From contig NC_047071.1 of the NCBI RefSeq assembly GCF_902459465.1, forward strand, positions 9,316,002 through 9,380,001: 64,000 nt of DNA, given 5' to 3'. The notes beneath the pieces were generated by a model. That model worked only from the letters and a program-made list of their open reading frames with translations, did not search any database and was not told where the DNA came from. The DNA comes from Asterias rubens. Taxonomy: Eukaryota > Echinodermata > Asteroidea > Forcipulatida > Asteriidae. This document shows, one piece after another, positions 12,411 through 22,050 of this stretch. Every line of letters begins with the position of its first letter. Within the stretch, counting starts at the first letter, position 1. The position numbers and the translations under genes were made by a program.

Positions 12411-12680
12411 GGGATGGCATGGTGTCATCAAGATCCAGTTCAGTCCTGTAATCTGAAATTATAAGCAAAATACTGGAATGACAACACTCTATGAAGCATT
12501 TTTCAAACCATATTCCCAATAAACTGACAGATATCAACCCATCCAGGCCCTGTATGATGTGCAGGATTAAGGTTGAATGCCACTTATGAATGATCTTAAC
12601 TTATGGGAGCATCTAATAACTTATTTAGTAAAAAGGAAACTTACTTGTCTTTCTTTTGGCCTTCCTCGCAGTTGTTGAAC
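12411..12680 (-). CDS. two short candidate exons of an unidentified minus-strand gene
   Basis: On the minus strand, 12645-12680 is bounded by acceptor TTGTGACAG and donor GTAAGT, and 12411-12452 by acceptor ATAATTTCAG and donor GTAAGT. They are 36 and 42 nt. Read in phase 1 they give STTARKAKRKT joined to NYRTELDLDDTMPS, a basic then acidic peptide; phase 0 is also open. Both exons are symmetric and tiny, like exons 2-5 of the PHD gene on the opposite strand. I cannot place the flanking exons with confidence or recognise the protein. Confidence 0.4.
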
Positions 12681-13139
12681 CTGTCACAATTGTAAAGAGA
12701 AACAAGACAAATAATATGAAGAAAAAATAAAATTAGGTTAAAATGTGTCAAGAACAAACACACTATTTTGATTGAGTAGTGTCTTAAAAGCTTTTTTGAG
12801 CATGTATCAATATTTTCTATCATTTCATGCATTTGTGGTGTGTTAGATGAATACAAACAATTACAAATTAATTTGACATTAATTTAACAGTCTGCATTGG
12901 CACCTTCTGCAATCTTTTTTCCAAAGTTTACAAGTTTCCTTGGATTATACCTTTCAATAATCTAACAAAAATAAAAACACCACCAAACATTGGAGCTATC
13001 ACATAGGTTCTGTATTAGGTAAAACATCATACAATAATGGTACATTGCTTAATAAGAACAATTTAAAAACAAAATCGCTTAATAAGAACAATTTAAAAAC
13101 AAAGTTGAAGTTCTTGGTATATACAATTTGTTTGAATTT

Positions 13140-13490
13140 TTGCATCCTTACTTGGTATAATTTGTAGTCAATCCTCCATTATTGTATTCATTTTGAGATA
13201 CAATTTTATACATGTGCATACATTGAACTATATATACAATGTACAAGTACTATAATAAAGAATGTTACTTTATAACTGTTGTGCATGGAATCTTGAACAT
13301 CCACATAAGCATCCAAGTCCACAAGGCCATCCACATGCACAGGGCCATCCACGTCCACAAGGTCATCCACACTCACAGGGCCATCCACGTCCACATGATC
13401 CAAATCCGCATCCACAGGTTGAACTGCAGTATAATAATAACATTGTGAGTGAAGGCTTGTTACACTTATGAATAAAAACATTTTTATAAA
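13140..13490. repeat. segmental duplicate A (empty-site copy)
   Basis: From ATAATTTGTAGTCAATCCTC to GTGAAGGCTTGTTACACTT this stretch matches 14565-14590 plus 15802-16082. Copy A lacks the fold-back element found in copy B: CAATCC at 13169-13174 is the intact equivalent of the insertion site. The region also holds the 18-bp minisatellite described next. Confidence 0.8.
13284..13423 (-). repeat. 18-bp minisatellite, coding-like on the minus strand (copy A)
   Basis: Seven to eight 18-bp units of the form GTGGATGGCCCTGTGGAC. On the minus strand they follow a good acceptor (TTATACTGCAG, exon edge 13423) and translate as VDVDGPVSVDDLVDVDGP and so on, period six residues. On the plus strand the same DNA reads as HPRPQGHPHSQG. 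The downstream minus-strand donor would be a weak AAA|GTAACA. It may be an exon or only a minisatellite. Confidence 0.45.
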
Positions 13491-13985
13491 CAGTTTATGT
13501 TTCCAGATTGGCACACTACCATTCATTTTCTTTGAATTATGAAAGAAGCAGGCTTGTCGAAAAAAAAACAAAAAACTATATGATTATTTTTATTGAGAAA
13601 GGTGACTTGAGTACACAAGTGAAAAATATGAACATGTTCATTACTTTGGTGTCACGAAACAGGCTGTTGGACAAGGAAGACAATACAGTGTATTCGGAAG
13701 TACATTGCTCTAGACAATTTAATTTCAATCACAACCGGAAAAATCAAAAGCACACTGTAGTTACAATCAGGTATTATGCCAAATAACTACGACCCCCTTA
13801 ACAAATGGCCTTTTCTGCAAACTGATCCACTTATTTTGAAACTAATTTTACAGGGGAGAGCATTCCCGATCTACTCCTTGACCTATCTCTTGTACATTAC
13901 ACTAAACATACAAGAATCACACATGTTCTGTTTTAGGTAAAACATCATACAGAAGAGTCCTCTGTTCGATATTGTACAAAACTAA

Positions 13986-14327
13986 AGGGTACAATCTTGG
14001 TAATTACTCAAAATAATTGTTTGCATAAAATTATATGTGGTATCGAGCCATGGAGAGCTGTTGATAGTATCAAACATTGTGAGAAACGGCTCCCTGTGAG
14101 GTAAAGTATTTTTTGAGAAAGAGGCAATTTCTCACTAAAACATTTGAATTGCTCGAAGTCACGGCATCTCCAAGCACACAACTTGGGCAACATGTGTTTT
14201 TTTCTTCCATTACTTTTGCAACGTTGAAGACCAACTGAGTCCAAATGTTTCACAGGTTTGTTATTTTATGCATCTAATACATTAAGTGAGAAGTCTGGTC
14301 TTTGCCAATTCAAAGGTGTCCAGTGGC
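13986..14327. mobile_element. TTAA-type MITE, copy 2 (decayed)
   Basis: The left part CTTGGTAATTACTCAAAATA and right part CAAAGGTGTCCAGTGGCT are recognisable. The interior retains GAGAAACGGCTCCCTGTGAG. The ends have lost part of the inverted repeat. Confidence 0.7.
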
Positions 14328-14455
14328 TATAATAAGAAAAATTAGGTTGGAAGTTCTTGGTTTACTTCATCAAATATGTTTGGTTTCCAAGTATTGTTTG
14401 AAGCTTTACGTAAACTACAAATAAATATTAAACTTGCTGGTACAACCGTGTGTAC

Positions 14456-14493
14456 AAATTTCTTTTGGGGGATCGTTGGCTCTAAAAAGAGCC
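14456..14493 (-). promoter_or_regulatory. relic histone-type 3' stem-loop and downstream element
   Basis: On the minus strand 14493-14478 reads GGCTCTTTTTAGAGCC, a 6-bp stem with a 4-base T loop, the shape and bases of the replication-dependent histone mRNA 3' stem-loop. About 15 bases downstream the minus strand reads CAAAAGAAATTT, like the purine-rich histone downstream element that pairs with U7 snRNA. No histone reading frame lies upstream; the sequence there is interrupted by the fold-back element. It is probably a fragment left by an old histone gene copy. Confidence 0.5.
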
Positions 14494-14590
14494 GGCGTTG
14501 TCTCGCTGTTTCAAACAGTAACTCAACTTGCTTCAGGAAAAAAGCTGTTTGGTTGGAGTTCGTTTTTTTGATATAATTTGCAGTCAATCC

Positions 14591-15801
14591 TATGGTGGCT
14601 TTAAAGGGACATCGCAAATATATATTGACGCCAATATTGACGCCAATATTTGCGACTATTACCCCAAGTTGCAAATATTGACGCCAATATTGACGCCAAT
14701 ATTCACGACTTGGCCCAAAGTCGCAAATATTGACGCCAATATTCACGACTTGGCCCAAAGTCGCAAATATTGACGCCAATATTCACGCCAATATTCACGA
14801 CATGGGCCCTATGTCGCAAATATTGACGCAAATATTGACGCCAATATTCACAACATGGGTCAAATGTCGCAAATATTGACGCCAATATTCACGCCAATAT
14901 TCACGACATGGGCCCTATGTCGCAAATATTGACGCCAATATTCACGCCAATATTCACGACATGGGCTACACGTCGCAAATATTTACGCCAATATTGACGC
15001 CAATATTCACGACATAGCCCAAGTCGCAAACCCACTCAGGCGTGAATTTTTTTTAAAGCAACTTGGGGAGTCAGAGCGCGCGAGCGAGATCGGGACCAGT
15101 GCGCCAGACTATTTTCTTGCCCACCCAGCTACCTAGGTTGCTAAAAAAACAATGAATATTCACGCCTGAGCGGGTTTGCGACTTGGGGCCCATGTCGTGA
15201 ATATTGGCGTAAATATTTGCGACTTGGGGCCCATGTCGTGAATATTGGCGTAAATATTTGCGACGTGTAGCCCATGTCGTGAATATTGGCGTCAATATTT
15301 GCGACTTGGAGGCAATGTCGTAAATATTGGCGCCAATATTGGCGTCAATATTCGCGACTTAGGTCATGTCGTGAATATTGGCGTCAATATTGGCGTCAAT
15401 ATTTGCAACTTGAGGCTATGTCGTAAATATTGGCGTCAATATTGGCGTCAATATTTGCGACATAGGGCCCATGTCGTGAATATTGGCGTCAATATTGGCG
15501 TCAATATTTGCGACATTTGACCCATGTTGTGAATATTGGCGTCAATATTGGCGTCAATATTTGCGACATAGGGCCCATGTCGTGAATATTGGCGTCAATA
15601 TTGGCGTCAATATTCGCGACTTTGGGCCAAGTCGTGAATATTGGCGTGAATATTGGCGTCAATATTTGCGACTTTGGGCCAAGTCGTGAATATTGGCGTC
15701 AATATTGGCGTCAATATTTGCAACTTGGGGTAAAAGTCGCAAATATTGGCGTCAATATTGGCGTCAATATATATTTGCGATGTCCCTTTAAAGCCACCAT
15801 A
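14591..15801. mobile_element. 1.2-kb fold-back element made of GACGCCAATATT units
   Basis: Flanked by CAATCC on both sides (14585-14590 and 15802-15807). The ends are TATGGTGGCTTTAAAGGGAC and its reverse complement. Each arm of about 450-600 bp is an array of GACGCCAATATT units alternating with spacers such as TTGCGACTTGGGCC, and the right arm mirrors the left. The roughly 100-base centre (15060-15150) is unrelated and GC-rich. The many overlapping open frames giving NIGVNIGVNI or WRQYWRQY are by-products of the 12-bp period. No transposase is encoded. Confidence 0.85.
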
Positions 15802-16082
15802 CAATCCTCCGTCATGGTATTAATTTCAGTTTTTTTTTACATGAACATGCATTGAACTACATGTACTAGTACTAATAAAGAATGTTACTAACTGCTGTGC
15901 ATGGAATCTTGAACGTCCACACGGGAGTCCAAGTCCACACGTCCATCCACATGCACAGGGCCATCCACGTCCACAAGGTCATCCACACTCACAGGGCCAT
16001 CCACGTCCACATGATCCAAATCCGCATCCACAAGTTGAACTGCAGTATAATATAACATTGTGAGTGAAGGCTTGTTACACTT
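15802..16082. repeat. segmental duplicate B, right part
   Basis: Continues the copy that begins at 14565 and matches 13169-13490 through TGTGAGTGAAGGCTTGTTAC. Within it 15888-16039 repeats the 18-bp minisatellite. On the minus strand it again follows acceptor ACTGCAG, reads VDVDGPVSVDDLVDVDGP, and here ends in TAG after DVQDSMHSS. Confidence 0.75.
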
Positions 16083-16129
16083 TAATAGGAAACAGGAACA
16101 TATAAACACTGCACAATCTGTATCCATGT

Positions 16130-17630
16130 TTTAAACTAAGATGGCGTTTTACTGTAAGTGAGTGGACCCTTACAAAGGAGCTGAAAATCTACATTGTGTA
16201 AGAATGATCAGGTAACATCAACTGAGCACGCATCAGGAATGTACGCTGGTCGAATTGGGACACGCCCTTAATCCATAACCAGGCTCCTCTTACATTATTG
16301 AAGTTGTACGTTATTTTTGCCTAGCTTATATAAGGCATGTCAAGGTATGTCAAGCTTTTATATAAACTTTTTTTATAAGCTTTTGTCAAGTAAAAACAAA
16401 AATCAAAAATAATCATGCCAAAAAAATAAAACTAGAGCTAAATTGCATTTGTGCAATGATGCAGAGCTGTTTCATTAATAGCATTTTCAAATTTCACAAC
16501 TTAATTTTAAGTTTTCTTAGCATCATAGCAGAATACTTCAAAAAACAATTTGGATTATACCATGTTCAGAGAGCAATTTATGATTTATTTATGGTGAAAA
16601 GATTGAAAAAAATCATAACAATTAATGTGGTGTGATGACGTCATCATTAAATTTACAAGAACTTGCCAGTATTTACATTCTACCAACTTTCTCGCATAAT
16701 TGCTTCAGGAGATATACGATTTCAAAAAGTGCACCTTTAATGCCACGTCTTGTGACCTATATGATGACGTCATCAATCTGAAACATCACACATATGACGA
16801 CTGCCTGTCGATCAACATGTGTGTAAATATTGAGGTCATTACAAAAACTTCCCCCACACATCTTCAAAAAGTTCATTTTGATGAGTTTTCAACCTGTCGC
16901 TAAAGGGCGCTGTTGCACTTTGTGACGTCATTTATGGGTTTTTGGAACTGCCCACCCTTGCCAGGCACTAACATCATTGAAAGCAACTTGATACCTTTTC
17001 CACTTTTGAATTAAAGGGGCACTTCCTGTTTCGACGGGAAGTAGAGGTCATGTGAGGTCACGCAGACAAAACAAAATGGAGACCTAATTTATCCCTCCCC
17101 AAGAGACTTTTTATGTATTATATATATGGGTGCACATGTCTTATATATATGAAACTACGTCCAATATAGAGGGCGCTGTTAAATATTTGTGTCTGTCATT
17201 TATATTTGAGGTTTTTGGTCCTTTATATATATTTGCCGTTGATCCTTTATATATTTTCGGTGGTCTTCTATATGTCACAGGTTTTTACCTCTTTTAAATA
17301 ATCAAGAGCCTACGACGTGGTTCGATTAAGAATATCGGAATGTTTGCTAAGAAAGAAAACACAACAGACAGCAATTTAGTTAGATTCTCTTCTCTCTCAA
17401 TTATAGTTATTATTATTATGAAAATTATCTCAATATCTCAATATCAAGGACTCAACAAATACAACACAATCCATTCAGTTATAAAAACAATCAATAAGGC
17501 AATGGTTCAAAATCATATTAACTCCTTCAGTATTATCAACGGTTCACAACTGTGCGAAATGATATTTGAACGGCAATTCACCAAGGTGAAACAAAAAGTA
17601 AAAATACTCAACCATATATGAGTCTGAGGA
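16130..17630. other. gene-free AT-rich stretch
   Basis: No exon is supported. Repeated GACGTCAT motifs occur at 16635, 16765 and 16925, close to cAMP-response-type sites but probably part of a repeat. From 17110 to 17290 TTTATATAT blocks alternate with short G/T words, like the array at 19.7 kb. Confidence 0.4.
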
Positions 17631-17634
17631 AATA

Positions 17635-17784
17635 TTAACAATCGCAGGTTTGTAAAATGAAACAGCAATAATAAATACTGAAACAGTTAATGGCAATGAA
17701 AATACACAATGATATATAATAGGTCTTAGCTGGTTCCGCGCTTCCACTGGACTTGGCAGAGACTCTGTCTTGGGAGGTCGACAT
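17635..17784 (-). CDS. possible 49-aa membrane microprotein
   Basis: A minus-strand frame from ATG (17784) to TAA (17635): a polar Ser-rich N-terminus (MSTSQDRVSAKSSGSAEPAK) followed by a hydrophobic Cys/Ile/Phe-rich segment at residues 22-44 that could span a membrane, ending CDC. It lies downstream, in transcription sense, of the 152-bp repeat/intron-like structure at 17910-19084. No family is recognised and the frame may be chance. Confidence 0.2.
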   Translation of the reverse strand: MSTSQDRVSAKSSGSAEPAKTYYISLCIFIAINCFSIYYCCFILQTCDC

Positions 17785-17909
17785 CAGATTGGCTCCGAAG
17801 TCCAAGAAGTGACTCTGACGAATTCCAGGAAGACGACGAAGGGGGTTGAGAGCGGGACTGGCGAAAAGTTGAACCGGGTCAACTTCCCAAGCGAGGCCTG
17901 TGGGCTAGT

Positions 17910-18061
17910 CTGTATCAACAGAGCACGTGGTAAAGATGCAAGAAGGGGATTTAGGAACGTACTTAGGGAAGTAACAAATGTTCCAAACAAAATCTACGCA
18001 AAGTGTAACTATCTAAACACTTTCAAGAAGTCTTCCTTGCATTAGGCCGATTTTCGCTCTG
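17910..18061. repeat. 152-bp direct repeat, copy 1
   Basis: Matches 18933-19084 base for base except for a few substitutions, same orientation, 1023 bp apart. On the minus strand it is preceded by an acceptor-like TACTTTTAACAG and runs on into ACTAGCCCACAGG. Confidence 0.9.
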
Positions 18062-18932
18062 TTAAAAGTATTAACTCATCATAAACTAATTCAACTATGA
18101 CTTACACTATAAAGAACATACAACAAAATATAAAACGAACACTCTTCCAGTGCGTACTGATAACCTTCATGAAACTTAAACATAAGGGAACGATAAGAAA
18201 CTTCTGTGCGTTTATGTTGTGTAAAACACGATAGTGGTCAATCCAGATCAAAGGTCACAACTGTTTACGTGCGTAACAGCAAACAGTCGTCTAGCCTACT
18301 TAAATGGAAAGGAATGTGCTCGGACATCTTCAAGTGTGAAAAGGGGTTATCTAAGGACAATGCTTGTCCAGCACAACTAAAGTTACGTATTGCCATGGTA
18401 TTGCTTAGCAAAAATGTAGGAACATACCAATAACAAAGTATATCATAAATACTAATCAGAAATAGTTCAATCACATAATGATCAAATGTGGAAGGCGCTC
18501 TGAGTGAAATCACGGTATATAAAATAACAGGTGTTTCGATAAACCAAATAGGTTCTATCAAACAATAAAACGTATCGAACGGAAAAAGAATAGCACTGAG
18601 TATAAAATCTAACTGGCTAACTAGCAATAAATGCAATAACTAAATCATATCGGCAATAGAAAGTAAGAGGAATATACGATTAAATAGACGGAACTCCTAA
18701 AGCTTTTCCGTACACATGATAAACAACAAAAAGGATTACACAATAAAACACTCAAGGAATTTATACATCTTAGCAGCAGTGTTCGAACAATCAACATAAT
18801 GGTTTAAACTCATATTGAACTGTACCATCCATCTTGAGTCTTACTCCAACTACCTTGTCGAACAAATCTTTCAAACGGCAAATGCACAAGTGATAAATCT
18901 TATACAATATGAAAGAAATAATCAAAGCTTAC
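18059..18932 (-). other. intron-like segment between 152-bp repeats
   Basis: On the minus strand it starts GTAAGC directly after repeat copy 2 and ends TTTTAACAG at repeat copy 1, so it has canonical intron boundaries. It is AT-rich and without a recognisable coding region. Splicing has not been shown. Confidence 0.4.
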
Positions 18933-19084
18933 CTGTATCAACAGAGCACGTGGTAAAGATGCAAGAAGGGGGTTTAGGAACGTACTTAGGGAAGTAACAA
19001 ATGTTCCAAACAAAATCTACGCAAAGTGTAACTATCTAAATACTTTTAAGAAGTCTTCCTTGCATTAGGCCGATTTTCGCTCTG
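18933..19084. repeat. 152-bp direct repeat, copy 2
   Basis: Second copy of 17910-18061. On the minus strand it ends ATACAG directly before a strong GTAAGC donor, and it is preceded by a stretch (19090-19660) with CATTGGTC and CCAATCAT boxes that could be a minus-strand promoter. Confidence 0.9.
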
Positions 19085-19089
19085 AGGAT

Positions 19090-19660
19090 CCAGAGGAAAA
19101 CGAGCCAGGATATACCAAGCTGGTCACGCACTCGGACAGGAAAGTTAAACTATGATTGGCCAGAAATATTAAAACAATAACATTCTGGTTGGGCTTGACC
19201 AATGAGAAAAGAATTAGTGGCCTAAGTTCTTAAGAAAACGTGTGGCAGCTAAAGACAATCAAATCCGGGCACAATTCAAGGAAACTACTGACCTTGCAAC
19301 AGTCATTGCAACATAGCCTTACGTCATGTCCCTGGGGGCAACCAACTGCTATGTCTTATGGTCAAGGAATTCCTGGACAGTGACTCTGGCCACTCCTCTC
19401 AAGGATGTGGTACTATAAACAAATGCTTCTCAGAATTATAAAACTAAGAGAAACTAACACCCACACAGGAGGTGAAAGTTGAAACAATGACTCTATAATA
19501 AACTTAAGAATCCTCGTTGGACAACTTAAACTAAATAAAATAATCTTCGTCGGACTATTAACTAAAGTAAGAATTCTTCGTCGGACTAATAAAATTATGT
19601 TATAATATGCAATTTATAACAGAGTCCGACATATATATTTGTTTTGATCATTATATATTT
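19090..19660 (-). promoter_or_regulatory. possible minus-strand promoter or LTR-like region
   Basis: Contains a CCAAT-type box in each orientation within 60 bases (19155-19215) and three repeats of CTTCGTCGGACTAAT-like words at 19510-19590. No reading frame is seen. It may be a promoter for a minus-strand transcript starting near 19.1 kb or a decayed LTR. Confidence 0.25.
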
Positions 19661-19689
19661 ATTATTTTGCTCTTAAATATAATTGGTTT

Positions 19690-19910
19690 GCTCTTATGTA
19701 TGGTTTTGCTCCTATAATACGGGTTTGCTCCTTTATATATGGGTTTGCTCCTATATATATGGGTTTGCTCCTATATATATGGGTTTGCTCCTATATATAT
19801 ATATGGTTTTGCTCCTTTATATATAGTTTTGCTCCTATATATATGGTTTTGCTCTTATATATATGGGTTTGCTCCTATATATGGGTTTGCTCTTATATGG
19901 GTTTGCTCAT
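19690..19910 (+). repeat. TATATATGGGTTTGCTCC minisatellite
   Basis: About eleven units of 18-22 bp, each GGTTTTGCTCC or GGGTTTGCTCC followed by a TATATA run of variable length. The length variation lies in the AT part, so frames through it are not conserved. Confidence 0.9.
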
Positions 19911-20426
19911 TTAGTCATAAACGGCCCCTCATAGTAATACGTGCACAGTGACATAGATGCCCAAACAGTCACTGCTGTCATTTGTGGGCATCTACTGCAC
20001 GTGCGTTGTATCCAATGGGAATCACTGGATCTAGCGGCAGCGACCTGTCTTTATATTATAAAGACAGGGCCCAGTCTAGACCCGTGTGAGCCCCGAGCGA
20101 AAATTACAAACTTGAGGGCGCGCTTTATACCGTTCCCGCACGCAATTTTTGTTTCTGTACCGCAAAAGAGCCAATACCCACACGCATAAGGTATGGGCGC
20201 TTTCCCGGATCCTTTCACAGTTGACCCCGTAGCCAGCGTGTGGTACATAACAAGAAATTGCTTTACCTTGCGACGTCTAGGGGGTACCGCGTCTAGGCGC
20301 GCGTAGCTAGGTTCATGTCATTAACAAAAAATGTCAGTACAAAAACGTGGTTGTAAGTGTAAGTAAGTAAGCACCTTTTACTTCTCACCCCGAACCAAAT
20401 CAGATGAGGTAAGTTTTCTGGATAAC

Positions 20427-20544
20427 ATTCCGTATGGCGCCACCACTTTTTCACTTATTTTTACAAAAAAGGATATCTCATTGAGGTAAATTAGATACTA
20501 TATTATTTCATAGCGAATGAAAAAGTGGTGGCGCCATACGGAAA
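20427..20544. mobile_element. small MITE with TTCCGTATGGCGCCACCACT ends
   Basis: The terminal inverted repeats (TTCCGTATGGCGCCACCAC then TTTTTCA, mirrored on the right) enclose about 70 AT-rich bases. A partial relative occurs at 21858-21930 (GTGGCGCCACCACTTTTTCA). Confidence 0.8.
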
Positions 20545-20901
20545 CTTTTCCAGTTTTCTAGTTCATGGTGTATCCACTATCCTTGGGTTGTGTCCTTCGA
20601 CTCCCAAATAATGATTATTTCGTGTTCATTCATGAGGAGATGCAACCAAACGGCATATACAGTCAGACTTTGTTTTTAGGGGACTTTAATTTAGCCTTTT
20701 TTTTTAGGACATTGACATATAATAATATAATAGTAGTATAAAATGCAACAAAACACAAGTACATAGCCCAAGTTGGACTCCTCAGTTGCAGGCAACAGTG
20801 GCACTGTCTGACGTCCTACCAAGGCTACACAAGTACAGTGCATGTGATTGTTGTAGTATTTAGCTAACAGTAACACTCATTTCAGTAGGCCTAAAATTTA
20901 A

Positions 20902-21274
20902 AGGCAGTGGACACTCACTATTGGTAATTACTCAAAATAATTATCACCATAAAACCTTTTTATTGGTTATAATATGAGTAATAATGGGGAGAGGTTGATG
21001 GTACTATAAAACATTGTGAGAAACGGCTCCCTCTGAAGTGCCATAGTTTTCGAGAATTTGATTTCGAGACCTCAGATTTAGAACTTGAGGTCTCTTGAGA
21101 TCTGAACGCACACAACTTCGTGTGACAAGGGTGGGTTTTTTCTTTCATTACTATCTCACAAGTTCGATGACCGATTGAGCTCAAATTTTCACAGGTTTGT
21201 TGTTTTATGAATATGTTGAGATACACCAACTGTGAAGGCTAGTCTTTGACAATTACCAATAGTGTCCACTGCCT
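20902..21274. mobile_element. TTAA-type MITE, copy 3
   Basis: TTAA then AGGCAGTGGACAC on the left and GTGTCCACTGCC on the right. Full-length class, about 373 bp. The right TTAA is mutated to TATAA. Confidence 0.9.
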
Positions 21275-21346
21275 ATAATAAGGACAAAGTATTAGTACAC
21301 TCACTCAGTCATGACACTGAGTGACAGCTAGTATAGTATACAAATC

Positions 21347-21495
21347 TTGACTGCTTCGAGTGCTATGGTTAAAACTATGACACCCGAGGTGATCCCCGAA
21401 GACTTCTATTTTCCCGAGGCGCAGCCGGAACGGTCCAGGGATCACCGACTGGAGGGAGTCGTAGTTTTAACCACAGCACGAGTTAAAGCAGTCAA
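21347..21495. mobile_element. 149-bp fold-back element
   Basis: TTGACTGCTTCGAGTGCTAT followed by GGTTAAAACTA is mirrored by TAGTTTTAACCACAGCACG and AAAGCAGTCAA. The loop is GC-richer (GAGGCGCAGCCGGAACG). Confidence 0.8.
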
Positions 21496-22050
21496 TATTT
21501 GTTTTATAACACCCCAACAGACTATTTATCATCTTCGTACACTGAACTTTCAAATGCATGTTTCAGACACACATGTGCACAAAAGTACACAACTGATTGG
21601 GTTCGAGGTGGGTAAAAAGACGTCTGGGTACTTCAGGCTGTGTGATAGTCGTCGGACTATCACACGGCAAACGACGCACTAACACGGCAAACGATGCACT
21701 GTCACACGGTTGCCGTCTAGTAAAACTTAGACATACCATGTGACGCGCTCTAAACCAATGAAAAGGCAGAATATTTGTAAGGGGCGTTATAATACTAGTT
21801 AGCTGTTCTGTACTAACTGTACTAGGCCTACTACTAGTAGTTACTATGTTGGGAAAAGTTTCAGTGTGGCGCCACCACTTTTTCATTCGATATGAAATAA
21901 TATTAATTATATAGATTTACCTCAATGAAATTCTCTTGTGAATTTTCATCCTAAATTTTGATCTCTGATGTTAAACACTAACAATAAATTATCATTTATT
22001 CCAGGGTCGTGGAACCAGCTAAGTAAGTTTTTTTTAGCTTTAGACAAAAC

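Noticed and set aside
13239-13471. Plus-strand His/Pro-rich frames at the 18-bp minisatellite
   Set aside because: No plus-strand splice acceptor or start context. The minus strand has the better acceptor.
14342-15855. Several overlapping frames of 60-145 codons with NIGVNI and WRQYWRQY repeats
   Set aside because: They arise from the 12-bp units of the fold-back element on both strands. Composition and period explain them and no splice or start context supports them.
19690-19910. CRISPR-like regular array
   Set aside because: The units are direct AT-rich minisatellite repeats without unique spacers, in a eukaryotic context.
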